Shown here in pieces: positions 15,220-23,067 of a stretch of 64,000 nucleotides of DNA (position 1 is its first letter; each line of letters begins with the position of its first letter). The stretch is from Ruminiclostridium sp. Its GTDB lineage: Bacteria; Bacillota; Clostridia; Oscillospirales; Ruminococcaceae. Made by a program: the position numbers and the translations under genes. The notes beneath the pieces were generated by a model. That model had not been told where the DNA came from. It searched no databases and was given only the letters and a program-made list of their open reading frames with translations. Where the stretch lies: NCBI GenBank assembly GCA_017635675.1, contig JAGBLA010000123.1:1-64000 (forward strand), in the 5' to 3' direction.

Positions 15220-16710
15220 ATGCCGGATATAAGCGAGCTGCTGGAGCAGATAGGCGAAAATCTGCGCAAAAGCGGCAATTTTGACGAAAAGGTATATACC
15301 GATGTCCCTATACTCCGCAAGGGCTCGGATATCCCGAAGCCGCCGCCGGAGAAGAAGGAGAAGTCCGGGTTTACCGAGCTGCGGGAGCTTGAATATCGTA
15401 TGCTTGAGCAGTTTGAGCCGCTTGAGAAGCGCTTTTACGATCAGGCAAAGCTCATGGAGAACTATGAGGACGAGTGTGAATATGAGGGCGATTTCAGCTT
15501 ATTTGTCCTGACTTACTCGGATCTGAGCAATAAGCGGCTCCGCGGCTATTTTACCTGGCGCAAACACTACCGGGCGGGCGAGGTCACGCCTGCGCCGGAG
15601 CCGTTTATACAGCTGTACTGCTATGAGCTTATAAACGGTGTCGGTGCCGCAGACCCCATGGACGCGCATGAAAAGCTGCTTAAAGTGCGTAAGGACTATC
15701 CGGAAAAGGAAGGGCTCGCGAAAAGCATGAGCGTGTGGCTGCGCGACCTTGTCGTAGTCAACGGACTGCCGGCGTCGCTGCTGGACGATGACCCGGAGAT
15801 ACAGGCGGACAAGGCTATGGAAGTTCTTATGGAATGTACGGAGCGCACCGACAGCGAGCTTTACTCCGCGCTGACGCTCCTGTCGTCCTATAAGCTGGAG
15901 CGTTCGGCTTTCCGCAAGCAGCGCCCCGAGGACTTCGCGGAAGCGATGTGCGCGGCGTACAGGGCGCTTGACGCGCACTATGGAAGGAACGGCGAGGAAA
16001 CGCTTTTCACGCGTATCTTCGGTCACCGCGTCCAATGCAATTATTATATGTTCCGCGGAGCGCTCTATTATGACAGGTCTGAGAGCTCCGCACGTGAGTA
16101 CACTGTCAACGGGATACGGCGCTATATCAACAGGTACGGCGTGTGGTTCCTTGACACCTACCATACCAACCGCAGCGCAAATAAGCGGCTTGGTGAGCTT
16201 TTGCGCTCGGCGGAGTGCATTATCCGCGTAAAGCTCGGGGCAAAGACAAAGCTTGGCGGGAGCACTGCCACGAAAGCCGAAACAGCAGTCATAGAACGGG
16301 CGCTGGACGAGCTCGCACAGGCTAAGAAACGCGCAGAAGCGGACAGGATAGTCATTGATGTGTCGAAACTCGGCAGTATCAGAAGCGCCGCGGACATCAC
16401 CCGTGACAAGCTGCTGGTGGAGGAGGACGAACCTGTCTTTGAGCAGGAGCCTGCCATAGCGGAGCCCGGGGAAGAGCCGGATACGTCGGAAAGCAGCGAA
16501 CTGCCGCTTACCGCGGAGGAGCTTGCGTATCTGCGGCATCTTCTGTACGGCGCGGAATTGCCGTCGGGAGCTGTACCGACGCTGCTTGCGGACGCGATAA
16601 ACGAGAAGCTGTTCGATATGTTCTGCGACACGGTGCTTGACATGAACGGCGGCACTCCCGCGGTAATTGAGGATTACGAACAGGAGCTGAAAGGAGCAAT
16701 ACCCGAATGA
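15220..16710 (+). CDS. TerB_N / TerB_C domain protein, first gene of a DNA-processing operon
   Basis: A 496-residue soluble protein. Residues about 50-150 match the TerB_N domain (FTELRELEYRMLEQF, FTWRKHYRAGE, PFIQLYCYELINGVG). The C-terminal 75 residues match TerB_C (ELAYLRHLLYGAELP, DAINEKLFDMFCD, VIEDYEQELKG). The middle is helical; a Glu/Pro/Ser-rich linker (about 400-420) precedes the C-terminal domain. Comparative genomics has linked TerB_N/TerB_C proteins to stress and DNA-processing operons with helicases. ATG 15220 is chosen for GGGAGGTGAGCCC just upstream; in-frame ATG 15184 falls inside the terminator stem. The stop overlaps the next start as ATGA. Confidence 0.82.
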   Translation: MPDISELLEQIGENLRKSGNFDEKVYTDVPILRKGSDIPKPPPEKKEKSGFTELRELEYRMLEQFEPLEKRFYDQAKLMENYEDECEYEGDFSLFVLTYSDLSNKRLRGYFTWRKHYRAGEVTPAPEPFIQLYCYELINGVGAADPMDAHEKLLKVRKDYPEKEGLAKSMSVWLRDLVVVNGLPASLLDDDPEIQADKAMEVLMECTERTDSELYSALTLLSSYKLERSAFRKQRPEDFAEAMCAAYRALDAHYGRNGEETLFTRIFGHRVQCNYYMFRGALYYDRSESSAREYTVNGIRRYINRYGVWFLDTYHTNRSANKRLGELLRSAECIIRVKLGAKTKLGGSTATKAETAVIERALDELAQAKKRAEADRIVIDVSKLGSIRSAADITRDKLLVEEDEPVFEQEPAIAEPGEEPDTSESSELPLTAEELAYLRHLLYGAELPSGAVPTLLADAINEKLFDMFCDTVLDMNGGTPAVIEDYEQELKGAIPE

Positions 16711-18026
16711 AGATATCCAAACGAATAGCATCGGCGGTGATAAATTCGCTGAAGGGCGGCGTTGTGCCGCGTATCGGGCTGCCGTATATCACGGTCGGGC
16801 GTGAGACGGAGATAGACGCGCTTCTGCACGATGTTGAGATAATAGCGGACGGCGGTGCGTCATTCCGCTTTATCGTCGGGAAATACGGAAGCGGAAAGAG
16901 CTTTCTGCTTCAGACCATACGCTCACACGTTATGGACAGGGGATTTGTGGTCGTTGATGCCGACCTTTCACCCGAGCGCAGGCTGCAGGGTACAAAAGGT
17001 CAGGGGCTTGCCACCTACAAGGAGCTTGTACGCAATATGTCCACCAAGACCTGTCCCGACGGCGGCGCGCTGACGCTGATACTTGACCGCTGGATAAGCG
17101 GCGTGCGCACCGAGACTGCCGCGGGCGGGCTGTCACCCGACACTCCCGAGTTCGGCAAGGCTGTGGAGGCGAAGATATACGAGGTCATGGGCTCGCTCAG
17201 CGAAATGGTGCACGGTTTCGATTTTGCGAAGCTGCTGACGGTGTACTATCATGCCTGTGTGAACGGTGACGACGAGGGCAAGGCGAAGGTCGCGAAGTGG
17301 TTTCGCGGCGAGTACGCCGCCAAGACGGAAGCAAAGACCGAGCTGGGCGTGAATATCATCATCACCGATGACGACTGGTACGAGTACATCAAGCTGTTCG
17401 CGTCGTTTCTTAAAATGGCCGGGTACAGCGGGCTGCTGGTGCTTATCGACGAGCTTGTGAACATATACAAGATACCCAACGCAATAACCCGCCAGTATAA
17501 CTATGAAAAGATACTCACGATGTATAACGACACCCTTCAGGGCAAGGCGAAATACCTCGGCATCATCATGGGCGGTACGCCCCAGTGCATCGAGGACACC
17601 CGCCGCGGTGTTTACAGCTATGAAGCGCTGCGTTCGCGGCTCGCGGAGGGGCGCTTCGGGCGCGAGGGAATAAAGGATATGCTGGCGCCTGTGATACATC
17701 TGAGCCCGCTCACCTACGAGGAGATGCTGGTGCTGACAGAGAAGCTTGCGGAGATACACGCCGAGCTTTTCGGGTATGAACGCACAGTCACCCAGGACGA
17801 CCTTATCGTGTTCATCAAGACCGAGTTCTCACGCATAGGCTCGGATTCCCACATCACTCCCCGCGAGGTGATACGCGACTTTATAGAGCTGCTTGATATA
17901 ATCATGCAGAACCCGCAGCTCAATGTGGCGGAGTTTATCGCGTCGGGCGGGATAAACTACTCGAAACCCATACCCGGCGGGGACGGTGAAGGCAGCGACG
18001 ACAGCTTTGCGGAGTTTGAGATATGA
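16707..18026 (+). CDS. BrxD-like P-loop ATPase (DUF2791, BREX system ATP-binding domain)
   Basis: A 439-residue AAA-like ATPase with Walker A GKYGSGKS (residues 58-65), Walker B LLVLIDEL (243-250, catalytic DE 248-249) and a GIIMGGTPQ sensor strand. It matches the DUF2791 / BREX ATP-binding domain family, whose members include BrxD of type 2 BREX. Typical members pair with a BrxHI-type helicase, and that gene follows here with an ATGA overlap. The N-terminus begins with a helical segment (KRIASAVINSLKGGVVP) common in the family. No pglX, pglZ or pglW methylation/phosphatase genes are present, so this is not a complete BREX locus. Role inferred: loading or switching of the helicase on DNA. Confidence 0.85.
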   Translation: MKISKRIASAVINSLKGGVVPRIGLPYITVGRETEIDALLHDVEIIADGGASFRFIVGKYGSGKSFLLQTIRSHVMDRGFVVVDADLSPERRLQGTKGQGLATYKELVRNMSTKTCPDGGALTLILDRWISGVRTETAAGGLSPDTPEFGKAVEAKIYEVMGSLSEMVHGFDFAKLLTVYYHACVNGDDEGKAKVAKWFRGEYAAKTEAKTELGVNIIITDDDWYEYIKLFASFLKMAGYSGLLVLIDELVNIYKIPNAITRQYNYEKILTMYNDTLQGKAKYLGIIMGGTPQCIEDTRRGVYSYEALRSRLAEGRFGREGIKDMLAPVIHLSPLTYEEMLVLTEKLAEIHAELFGYERTVTQDDLIVFIKTEFSRIGSDSHITPREVIRDFIELLDIIMQNPQLNVAEFIASGGINYSKPIPGGDGEGSDDSFAEFEI

Positions 18027-20260
18027 ACGTTTTTGACAGATACGCGCCTTTTGTGCAGGATTTCATCTACCGTAACAACTGGGAGTCGCTCCGGGCGATA
18101 CAGGCTGCGGCCGGCGATGCGATATTCGGCACCGACGATAACGTGCTGCTGTCCGCATCTACGGCGTCGGGAAAGACCGAAGCGGCATTCTTTCCCATAC
18201 TCACACTTTTTTCAGAGGATATGCCGCGCTCTGTGGGTGCGATTTACATTGGACCGCTGAAAGCTCTGATAAACGACCAGTTCACGCGTCTGAACGACCT
18301 GTGCGCCGAGGCGGAGATACCTGTATGGCACTGGCACGGCGATGTTTCACAGTCCCACAAGGACAAGATGATGAAGCGGCCGTCGGGTATCCTGCAGATA
18401 ACGCCGGAGTCCCTCGAAGCCATGCTGATACGAAAGCATTCCATGATACCGAAGCTTTTCGGTGACCTGCGGTTCGTGGTGATAGACGAGGTACACTCGC
18501 TTATGCGCGGCGACCGCGGCGGTCAGACGCTGTGCCTTATCGAGCGGCTGTCGAAGCTTGCGGGGGTTAATCCGCGGCGCATAGGGCTGTCGGCTACCAT
18601 AGGAGACCTTGAGGCCACGGGCGAGTTCCTGTCGGCAGGAACGGGCAGACGGACGGTCATACCGCGCATAGACTCCAAAGGCGTGAAATGGCGGCTGTCC
18701 ATGGAGCACTTCTACATCTCCGATGTACAGGCGGGTGCGGAAAAGACGGACAACGGCGCTCTTCCGGAGCTTGACGAGCCGACGGACACGGCTCCGCAGA
18801 ACGCCGACCCGGGAATCGGCTACATCTTCGAGCATACAAAAGGGAAAAAGTGTCTTATATTCGTAAATTCCAGAGAAGAGTGCGAGGCCGTGACCACCTC
18901 GCTGCGCTCCTATTGCGAAGCCAATCACGAGCCCGACAGGTTCCTTATACACCACGGGAACCTGTCGGCGTCCTACCGCGAGACAGCGGAAGCTGCCATG
19001 AAGGACGAGGACGTATATATGACCACGGTGACGACGGCGACGCTTGAGCTTGGCATAGACATAGGGCGGCTCGAACGCGCGTTCCAGATAGACGCGCCGT
19101 TCACCGTTTCGTCATTCCTCCAGAGAATGGGAAGGACGGGACGCCGTGAGCTTCCGCCGGAGATGTGGTTCGTCATGCGGGAGGAAATGCCCGAGCCGCG
19201 GACGATGCTGCCGGAGACTGTGCCGTGGAAGCTCCTGCAGGGCATAGCGCTGGTGCAGGTGTATATCGAGGAGCGCTGGGTGGAGCCGCCGCGGCTTGAC
19301 AGGTACCCATACAGCCTGCTTTACCACCAGGTCATGAGCACACTCGCGTCGAGCGGTGAGCTTACGCCGCCGCAGCTTGCGGAGCGCGTGCTGACGCTGA
19401 AATACTTCCACATGATCACGAAAGATGACCTTCGGCTGCTGCTGCGGCATCTGACAGAGACAGACCATATCCAGCGTACCGACGAGGGCGGGCTTATAGT
19501 AGGGCTTGCGGGGGAGCGGGTGGTGAATTCATTCAAGTTCTACGCGGTGTTCCGGGAGAACGAGGAATATACCGTGCGCAGCGAGTCGCAGGAGCTCGGT
19601 ACCATAGTCATGCCGCCTCCTCCGGGTGAGAAGATAGCGATAGCGGGTCACGTGTGGATAGTGACTGAGCTTGACCACAAGCGGCATCTGGTTTACTGTG
19701 AGCCCGTCAAGGGCAAGGTGCCTGCGTATTTCGGGGACTGCCCCGGGGACATAAACACGAAGATACTGCTGCGTATGCGTGATGTTCTGCGCGAGGACAA
19801 GGGATACCCGTATCTTATGAAGAACGCGGTGGAGCGGCTCGCACAAGCGCGATATTCGGCGCGGGCATCGGGAGTTACCGAGCTGCCGCTGATAAATCTC
19901 GGCGGGCGGATGTGGGCGCTGTTCCCGTGGCTCGGGACGTATGCGTTCCTTGCGCTGGAGAGGTTTCTGAAGCTCCGCTGCGGGAATGAGCTTGGCATAA
20001 AGTCGCTCGACCCGTCACGCCCGTATTTCATTGAGTTCACCATGACCGCGAACGCGCAGGAATTTTTCAGGATTGTCACCGAAGAAGCCGAAAAGCACAT
20101 CGACCCGCTTGAGCTTGTATATCCCGACGAGGTCCCGCTGTTCGAGAAGTACGATGAGTACGTACCGTCGGAGCTTGTGCGAAAAGGCTTTGCATACGGC
20201 GTGCTCGACATTGCGGGAATGAAAGCTCGCATACGGGAATGGAAGAAATACATCGAATGA
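18023..20260 (+). CDS. BrxHI/Lhr-like superfamily 2 DEAD/DEAH-box helicase
   Basis: A 745-residue helicase. Motif I is SASTASGKT (44-52), motif II DEVH (155-158), motif III SAT (190-192), motif IV CLIFVNSREE, motif V TTATLELGIDIG and motif VI QRMGRTGRR, all intact. The C-terminal 350 residues correspond to the Lhr-type winged-helix and accessory region. Lhr-type helicases translocate 3'-5' on single-stranded DNA and unwind duplexes or RNA:DNA hybrids. The gene overlaps the ATPase gene by ATGA, so all three proteins are made in a coupled manner, which points to a stable complex. A shared bidirectional terminator follows at 20264. Confidence 0.9.
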   Translation: MNVFDRYAPFVQDFIYRNNWESLRAIQAAAGDAIFGTDDNVLLSASTASGKTEAAFFPILTLFSEDMPRSVGAIYIGPLKALINDQFTRLNDLCAEAEIPVWHWHGDVSQSHKDKMMKRPSGILQITPESLEAMLIRKHSMIPKLFGDLRFVVIDEVHSLMRGDRGGQTLCLIERLSKLAGVNPRRIGLSATIGDLEATGEFLSAGTGRRTVIPRIDSKGVKWRLSMEHFYISDVQAGAEKTDNGALPELDEPTDTAPQNADPGIGYIFEHTKGKKCLIFVNSREECEAVTTSLRSYCEANHEPDRFLIHHGNLSASYRETAEAAMKDEDVYMTTVTTATLELGIDIGRLERAFQIDAPFTVSSFLQRMGRTGRRELPPEMWFVMREEMPEPRTMLPETVPWKLLQGIALVQVYIEERWVEPPRLDRYPYSLLYHQVMSTLASSGELTPPQLAERVLTLKYFHMITKDDLRLLLRHLTETDHIQRTDEGGLIVGLAGERVVNSFKFYAVFRENEEYTVRSESQELGTIVMPPPPGEKIAIAGHVWIVTELDHKRHLVYCEPVKGKVPAYFGDCPGDINTKILLRMRDVLREDKGYPYLMKNAVERLAQARYSARASGVTELPLINLGGRMWALFPWLGTYAFLALERFLKLRCGNELGIKSLDPSRPYFIEFTMTANAQEFFRIVTEEAEKHIDPLELVYPDEVPLFEKYDEYVPSELVRKGFAYGVLDIAGMKARIREWKKYIE

Positions 20261-20263
20261 AGA

Positions 20264-20296
20264 AAGGCTGTCATGCTTATCGCATGACAGCCTTTT
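20264..20296. terminator. Bidirectional terminator between convergent genes
   Basis: AAGGCTGTCATGC (20264-20276) and GCATGACAGCCTT (20282-20294) form a 13-bp perfect stem with an A-rich left flank and TTTT right flank, serving the helicase operon and the minus-strand gene at 20301. Confidence 0.85.
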
Positions 20297-20300
20297 GCTA

Positions 20301-22652
20301 TTAGCTATAGCTGATAGTAGGAAGATGATCTCCGATATGCCCGACCACGTATTTTTTTCTGTCGTCCTCCCAATTGAAATATACTCGGATAAGATCGCCG
20401 TTTTTATTGCCTTTTTTTAAATGATCGTTCAGTTTAAAAACATCATTGCCGTATTTGATATTATAGAATCTTTTAGTATGAGGATCTGTCACCGATTTGC
20501 CGACATCATTCTTTACCCAGTATTGGAGCTTTCCGTCATTTCCTCTTTTCACGTTGAATTCGCCTTTTTGCGCGTACCAATCTGCTGTCGTCTCCCACTT
20601 CTCTTTGTCGGGATCGTCGGCACCGCACGTGCGCGCGTGCGCGGCAGCGTCAAGGTAGCATAACGCGAAACAAGCCGTTGCCGTTATATCCAGTGAGCCT
20701 GTATAGTCATTCATGCTTTCGTTGAGACTGCTTTCGATAAGAATGATAGTGTCTCCGAATCTATTCTCAGCCCATTCGCAGATATCCTCCCGCCGCGTCG
20801 GAAACGAAATTGCGGTATCATACAGCTCTTTCATTAAATTGAAGTCTTTATTCGCCTTATTAAGTTTGAACTGTTCTAAGGCAATGGTCTCACTCAGTTT
20901 TTCATTCTCGTTTCGTAATCCCTCGATCTCTTTTTTTGCCTTATTAATATCGCTGCTTATCTGTGCAAAGCTTTTTTTCTGCTCCTGACTTGCGGTATTT
21001 CTTTGCTTGTATCCGATGAGATCCTTTTTCAGCTGTTCGTTCTCTCTTTTCAGCGCGTTTATCTTTTCTTCGGCAGTGCTTGCGGACGAGAACGCAAGGT
21101 CGAGCTCAAACCGGCGGGCGCGGCTGCAGAACATGGTGTCACCGAAATCGGAATCGTCCCATGAAATAAGGGTGCGAAGCAGTTCTTCCGCACTGTCTGA
21201 CAGTTTTTGTATATCAGTCTCGTTATAGTTATATACTCTATATACAATGCCTCTTTTAAGTATGAGCGCTTCATTACTGTTCAGATTGAAGCTTGTCATT
21301 TTATTGAACTCACCGATATATTTCTCCGGGATAAACACAGGTATCACATAGCCGAAATACTTTGACATGAAGTAAGTGAAGTTGAACGGTTCCTGTTTTA
21401 CGCGCTCGGGTCTGACGGGTTTCTTATGTTTGTCTTTACTTTTTTTGTGTATGACTTTTACAGATATTTGACGGTTGTTCTTATTAATACTTTTCTCGAA
21501 AGTGATGTCGGGGAGTTTTTGCCCCCCGAGAACGGAAAAAGAGGCTGAACGCCGTATAGCTCCGAATGATGTGTTATCTGTCCCTCCGCTTAAAAACGTC
21601 AGTTCTTCGGTCTTGTCGGTGTCGGTTGTATCTCCATCGCCATTGCTGCCGTCCGCTCCGTCTGAGTCCTCTGTGTATCCGCTGTCCGCGGCTATAAGTA
21701 TGGGAAGATCAAGATAATCGTCGGTTAATAACACGCTCAGAGTCTTTAGCTTCTCTTGGTCATTTATTATATATTCTTTTTGGGATATATTGAAGTCAAC
21801 AGTCTTTTCTTCACCCGTGTCATGGCTCATGCGGTACGGAAGCCGAAGATCATTTCCATAAGTGATAAAATCATTTTCATCAATGGGATAATCAAGCAGA
21901 TCCTCGTTTTCCGCTAAATACTGCTCGTATTCTTCTGCTTGTTCCTCGGAATATTCATCGTATATATCGTAATATATATCGTCATATATATTGTCATAAT
22001 AGAGAAGATCGGGGGATACGTTGTCGTATATAACCGATCTGTGGAAAAGCTTAAGCTCCGGGTCTTCAAAAATATAGCGGATATAGGCGGGACGTATCAC
22101 TGTGCATCTTGGGGCTTTCGGTGTTACGGGTTCTGTCACCATTGTTCTTGTGCCGAATTCCACACACGTTTCATGTCTGCGCACAGAGAGTTCTGTATCG
22201 AGCGTCCTGCCCGGGACTGCTTTTTCAGTGACATTGCCGTCCCTGTCCGTAAGTCCGCTGTGTGTCTCGCTGAGCTTCAGCGACCAGACTTCAAGCGGCT
22301 GTTCCTTGTCGCTTCCGTCTGTTTTCAGATAAACACATTCAAGCTGTACCGAGCCGTCCGATGAGAAAGAGGCAAGCTTGTCCGCAGGGTATTCCCTGCC
22401 CGCAAACGATATTTTGTTCTCCTTGTCTTCAGCAGTCTCACGCGCAGGTTCAAGGATGCTTTTAATGTCGTCCGACAGCTCATTGAAACAATCAGATTGT
22501 TTCATTCTCTGATACACCCAGTAAACAAACATATAAACCAAACGTCTGAACACTTCGTCCGGTTTCATGCGGTCAGAGCTCACAAATGAATGAAACTGAT
22601 ATGTCGGATAGGTTTCCTTCTTCAGTATCTTAACTACTCTCGGGTCTGGCAT
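20301..22652 (-). CDS. Large coiled-coil protein of unknown function
   Basis: A 783-residue soluble protein that I do not recognise. It has a helical N-terminus (about 1-70), a beta-rich region, a Tyr/Asp/Glu-rich tract (about 225-260; YDNIYDDIYYDIYDEY), a low-complexity Asp/Gly/Thr linker (about 325-350), a basic KKSKDKHKKPVRPERVKQ stretch, a coiled coil (about 525-603, ALKRENEQLKKD and GLRNENEKLSET), and a C-terminal domain of about 175 residues with several Cys and His. There is no signal peptide or membrane segment. Codon use is more AT-rich than the neighbouring operon, hinting at horizontal origin. A promoter at 22686-22715 and GGAGG support the start. It may work with the facing operon, but only proximity supports that. 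Confidence 0.75.
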   Translation of the reverse strand: MPDPRVVKILKKETYPTYQFHSFVSSDRMKPDEVFRRLVYMFVYWVYQRMKQSDCFNELSDDIKSILEPARETAEDKENKISFAGREYPADKLASFSSDGSVQLECVYLKTDGSDKEQPLEVWSLKLSETHSGLTDRDGNVTEKAVPGRTLDTELSVRRHETCVEFGTRTMVTEPVTPKAPRCTVIRPAYIRYIFEDPELKLFHRSVIYDNVSPDLLYYDNIYDDIYYDIYDEYSEEQAEEYEQYLAENEDLLDYPIDENDFITYGNDLRLPYRMSHDTGEEKTVDFNISQKEYIINDQEKLKTLSVLLTDDYLDLPILIAADSGYTEDSDGADGSNGDGDTTDTDKTEELTFLSGGTDNTSFGAIRRSASFSVLGGQKLPDITFEKSINKNNRQISVKVIHKKSKDKHKKPVRPERVKQEPFNFTYFMSKYFGYVIPVFIPEKYIGEFNKMTSFNLNSNEALILKRGIVYRVYNYNETDIQKLSDSAEELLRTLISWDDSDFGDTMFCSRARRFELDLAFSSASTAEEKINALKRENEQLKKDLIGYKQRNTASQEQKKSFAQISSDINKAKKEIEGLRNENEKLSETIALEQFKLNKANKDFNLMKELYDTAISFPTRREDICEWAENRFGDTIILIESSLNESMNDYTGSLDITATACFALCYLDAAAHARTCGADDPDKEKWETTADWYAQKGEFNVKRGNDGKLQYWVKNDVGKSVTDPHTKRFYNIKYGNDVFKLNDHLKKGNKNGDLIRVYFNWEDDRKKYVVGHIGDHLPTISYS

Positions 22653-22685
22653 TATTGAATTCCTCCTGTTATGGATAATATATCA

Positions 22686-22715
22686 ATTATACCATAAATC
22701 GACATTTTTTGTCAA
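22686..22715 (-). promoter_or_regulatory. Promoter of the coiled-coil protein gene
   Basis: On the minus strand TTGACA (22715-22710), 18-base spacer, TATAAT (22691-22686). The start codon at 22652 follows with AGGAGG in between. Confidence 0.8.
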
Positions 22716-22736
22716 TATATGCCGCTGCGGACAAAC

Positions 22737-22766
22737 AAAAAAGGAGGCTTTGAAGCCCCCTTTTTC
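22737..22766. terminator. Terminator of the small Cys-rich gene
   Basis: On the minus strand GGGGGCTT pairs with AAGCCTCC (one mismatch) around CAA, followed by a run of six T. The opposite strand also ends in T, so it can work both ways. Confidence 0.75.
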
Positions 22767-22779
22767 GTTAGCGCCGTGT

Positions 22780-22938
22780 TCAGCAGCAGCCGTTGTTGCC
22801 GCCGCAGCCGCAGTTGTTGTCACAACCGCAGTTGTTGCCGCAGCCGCAGTTTCCGCCGAGTATCCCGTTATTGCCGCAGCCGCAGCAGAGGATAAGCAGG
22901 ATAATGATAATGAGCGTACAGTTGTTATTTCCGCACAT
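22780..22938 (-). CDS. 52-residue Cys/Gly/Asn-rich small protein
   Basis: ATG at 22938 to TGA at 22780-22782, with CGGAGG nine bases upstream and a terminator 14 bases after the stop. The protein has 13 cysteines in 52 residues. It starts MCGNNNCTL, has a hydrophobic stretch of about ten residues (LIIIILLIL, positions 9-17), then CCGCGNNGILGG and three CGCGNN/CGCDNN-type repeats, ending NNGCC. Such hydrophobic-plus-cysteine-repeat microproteins resemble high-cysteine spore or envelope proteins of Firmicutes. It is missed by length filters, and the opposite strand reads as a meaningless poly-Ala frame. The neighbouring spmAB and clpC-like genes make a sporulation role plausible. Confidence 0.75.
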   Translation of the reverse strand: MCGNNNCTLIIIILLILCCGCGNNGILGGNCGCGNNCGCDNNCGCGGNNGCC

Positions 22939-22966
22939 AATTCGTTCCTCCGTTGATTAATGATTT

Positions 22967-22980
22967 ATGAAACGTTTCAT
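22967..22980. promoter_or_regulatory. Perfect 14-bp palindrome ATGAAACGTTTCAT
   Basis: It lies in the short gap between the divergent Cys-rich gene (start 22938) and the clpC-like gene (start 23068). The central CG and TGAAA/TTTCA arms resemble LacI-family operators, though the two-base-shorter centre does not match the usual CcpA cre. It may control one or both genes. Confidence 0.5.
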
Positions 22981-23067
22981 ACTACAATATATGACAGTGT
23001 GCGGAAAATGTTACCCGACGGCGAAAAAATCAACTCGTCCGTCGAAAAAAAATTGCGGAGGCATGAT

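Noticed and set aside
15220..20260. Complete BREX system
   Set aside because: Only a BrxD-like ATPase and BrxHI-like helicase occur; the pglX/brxX methylase, pglZ phosphatase and pglW/brxC-type genes are absent from the surroundings.
22750..22956. Plus-strand Ala/Val-rich frame
   Set aside because: It is the antisense of the Cys-rich small gene; its odd composition follows from the GCN/GTT complements of Cys/Gly/Asn codons.
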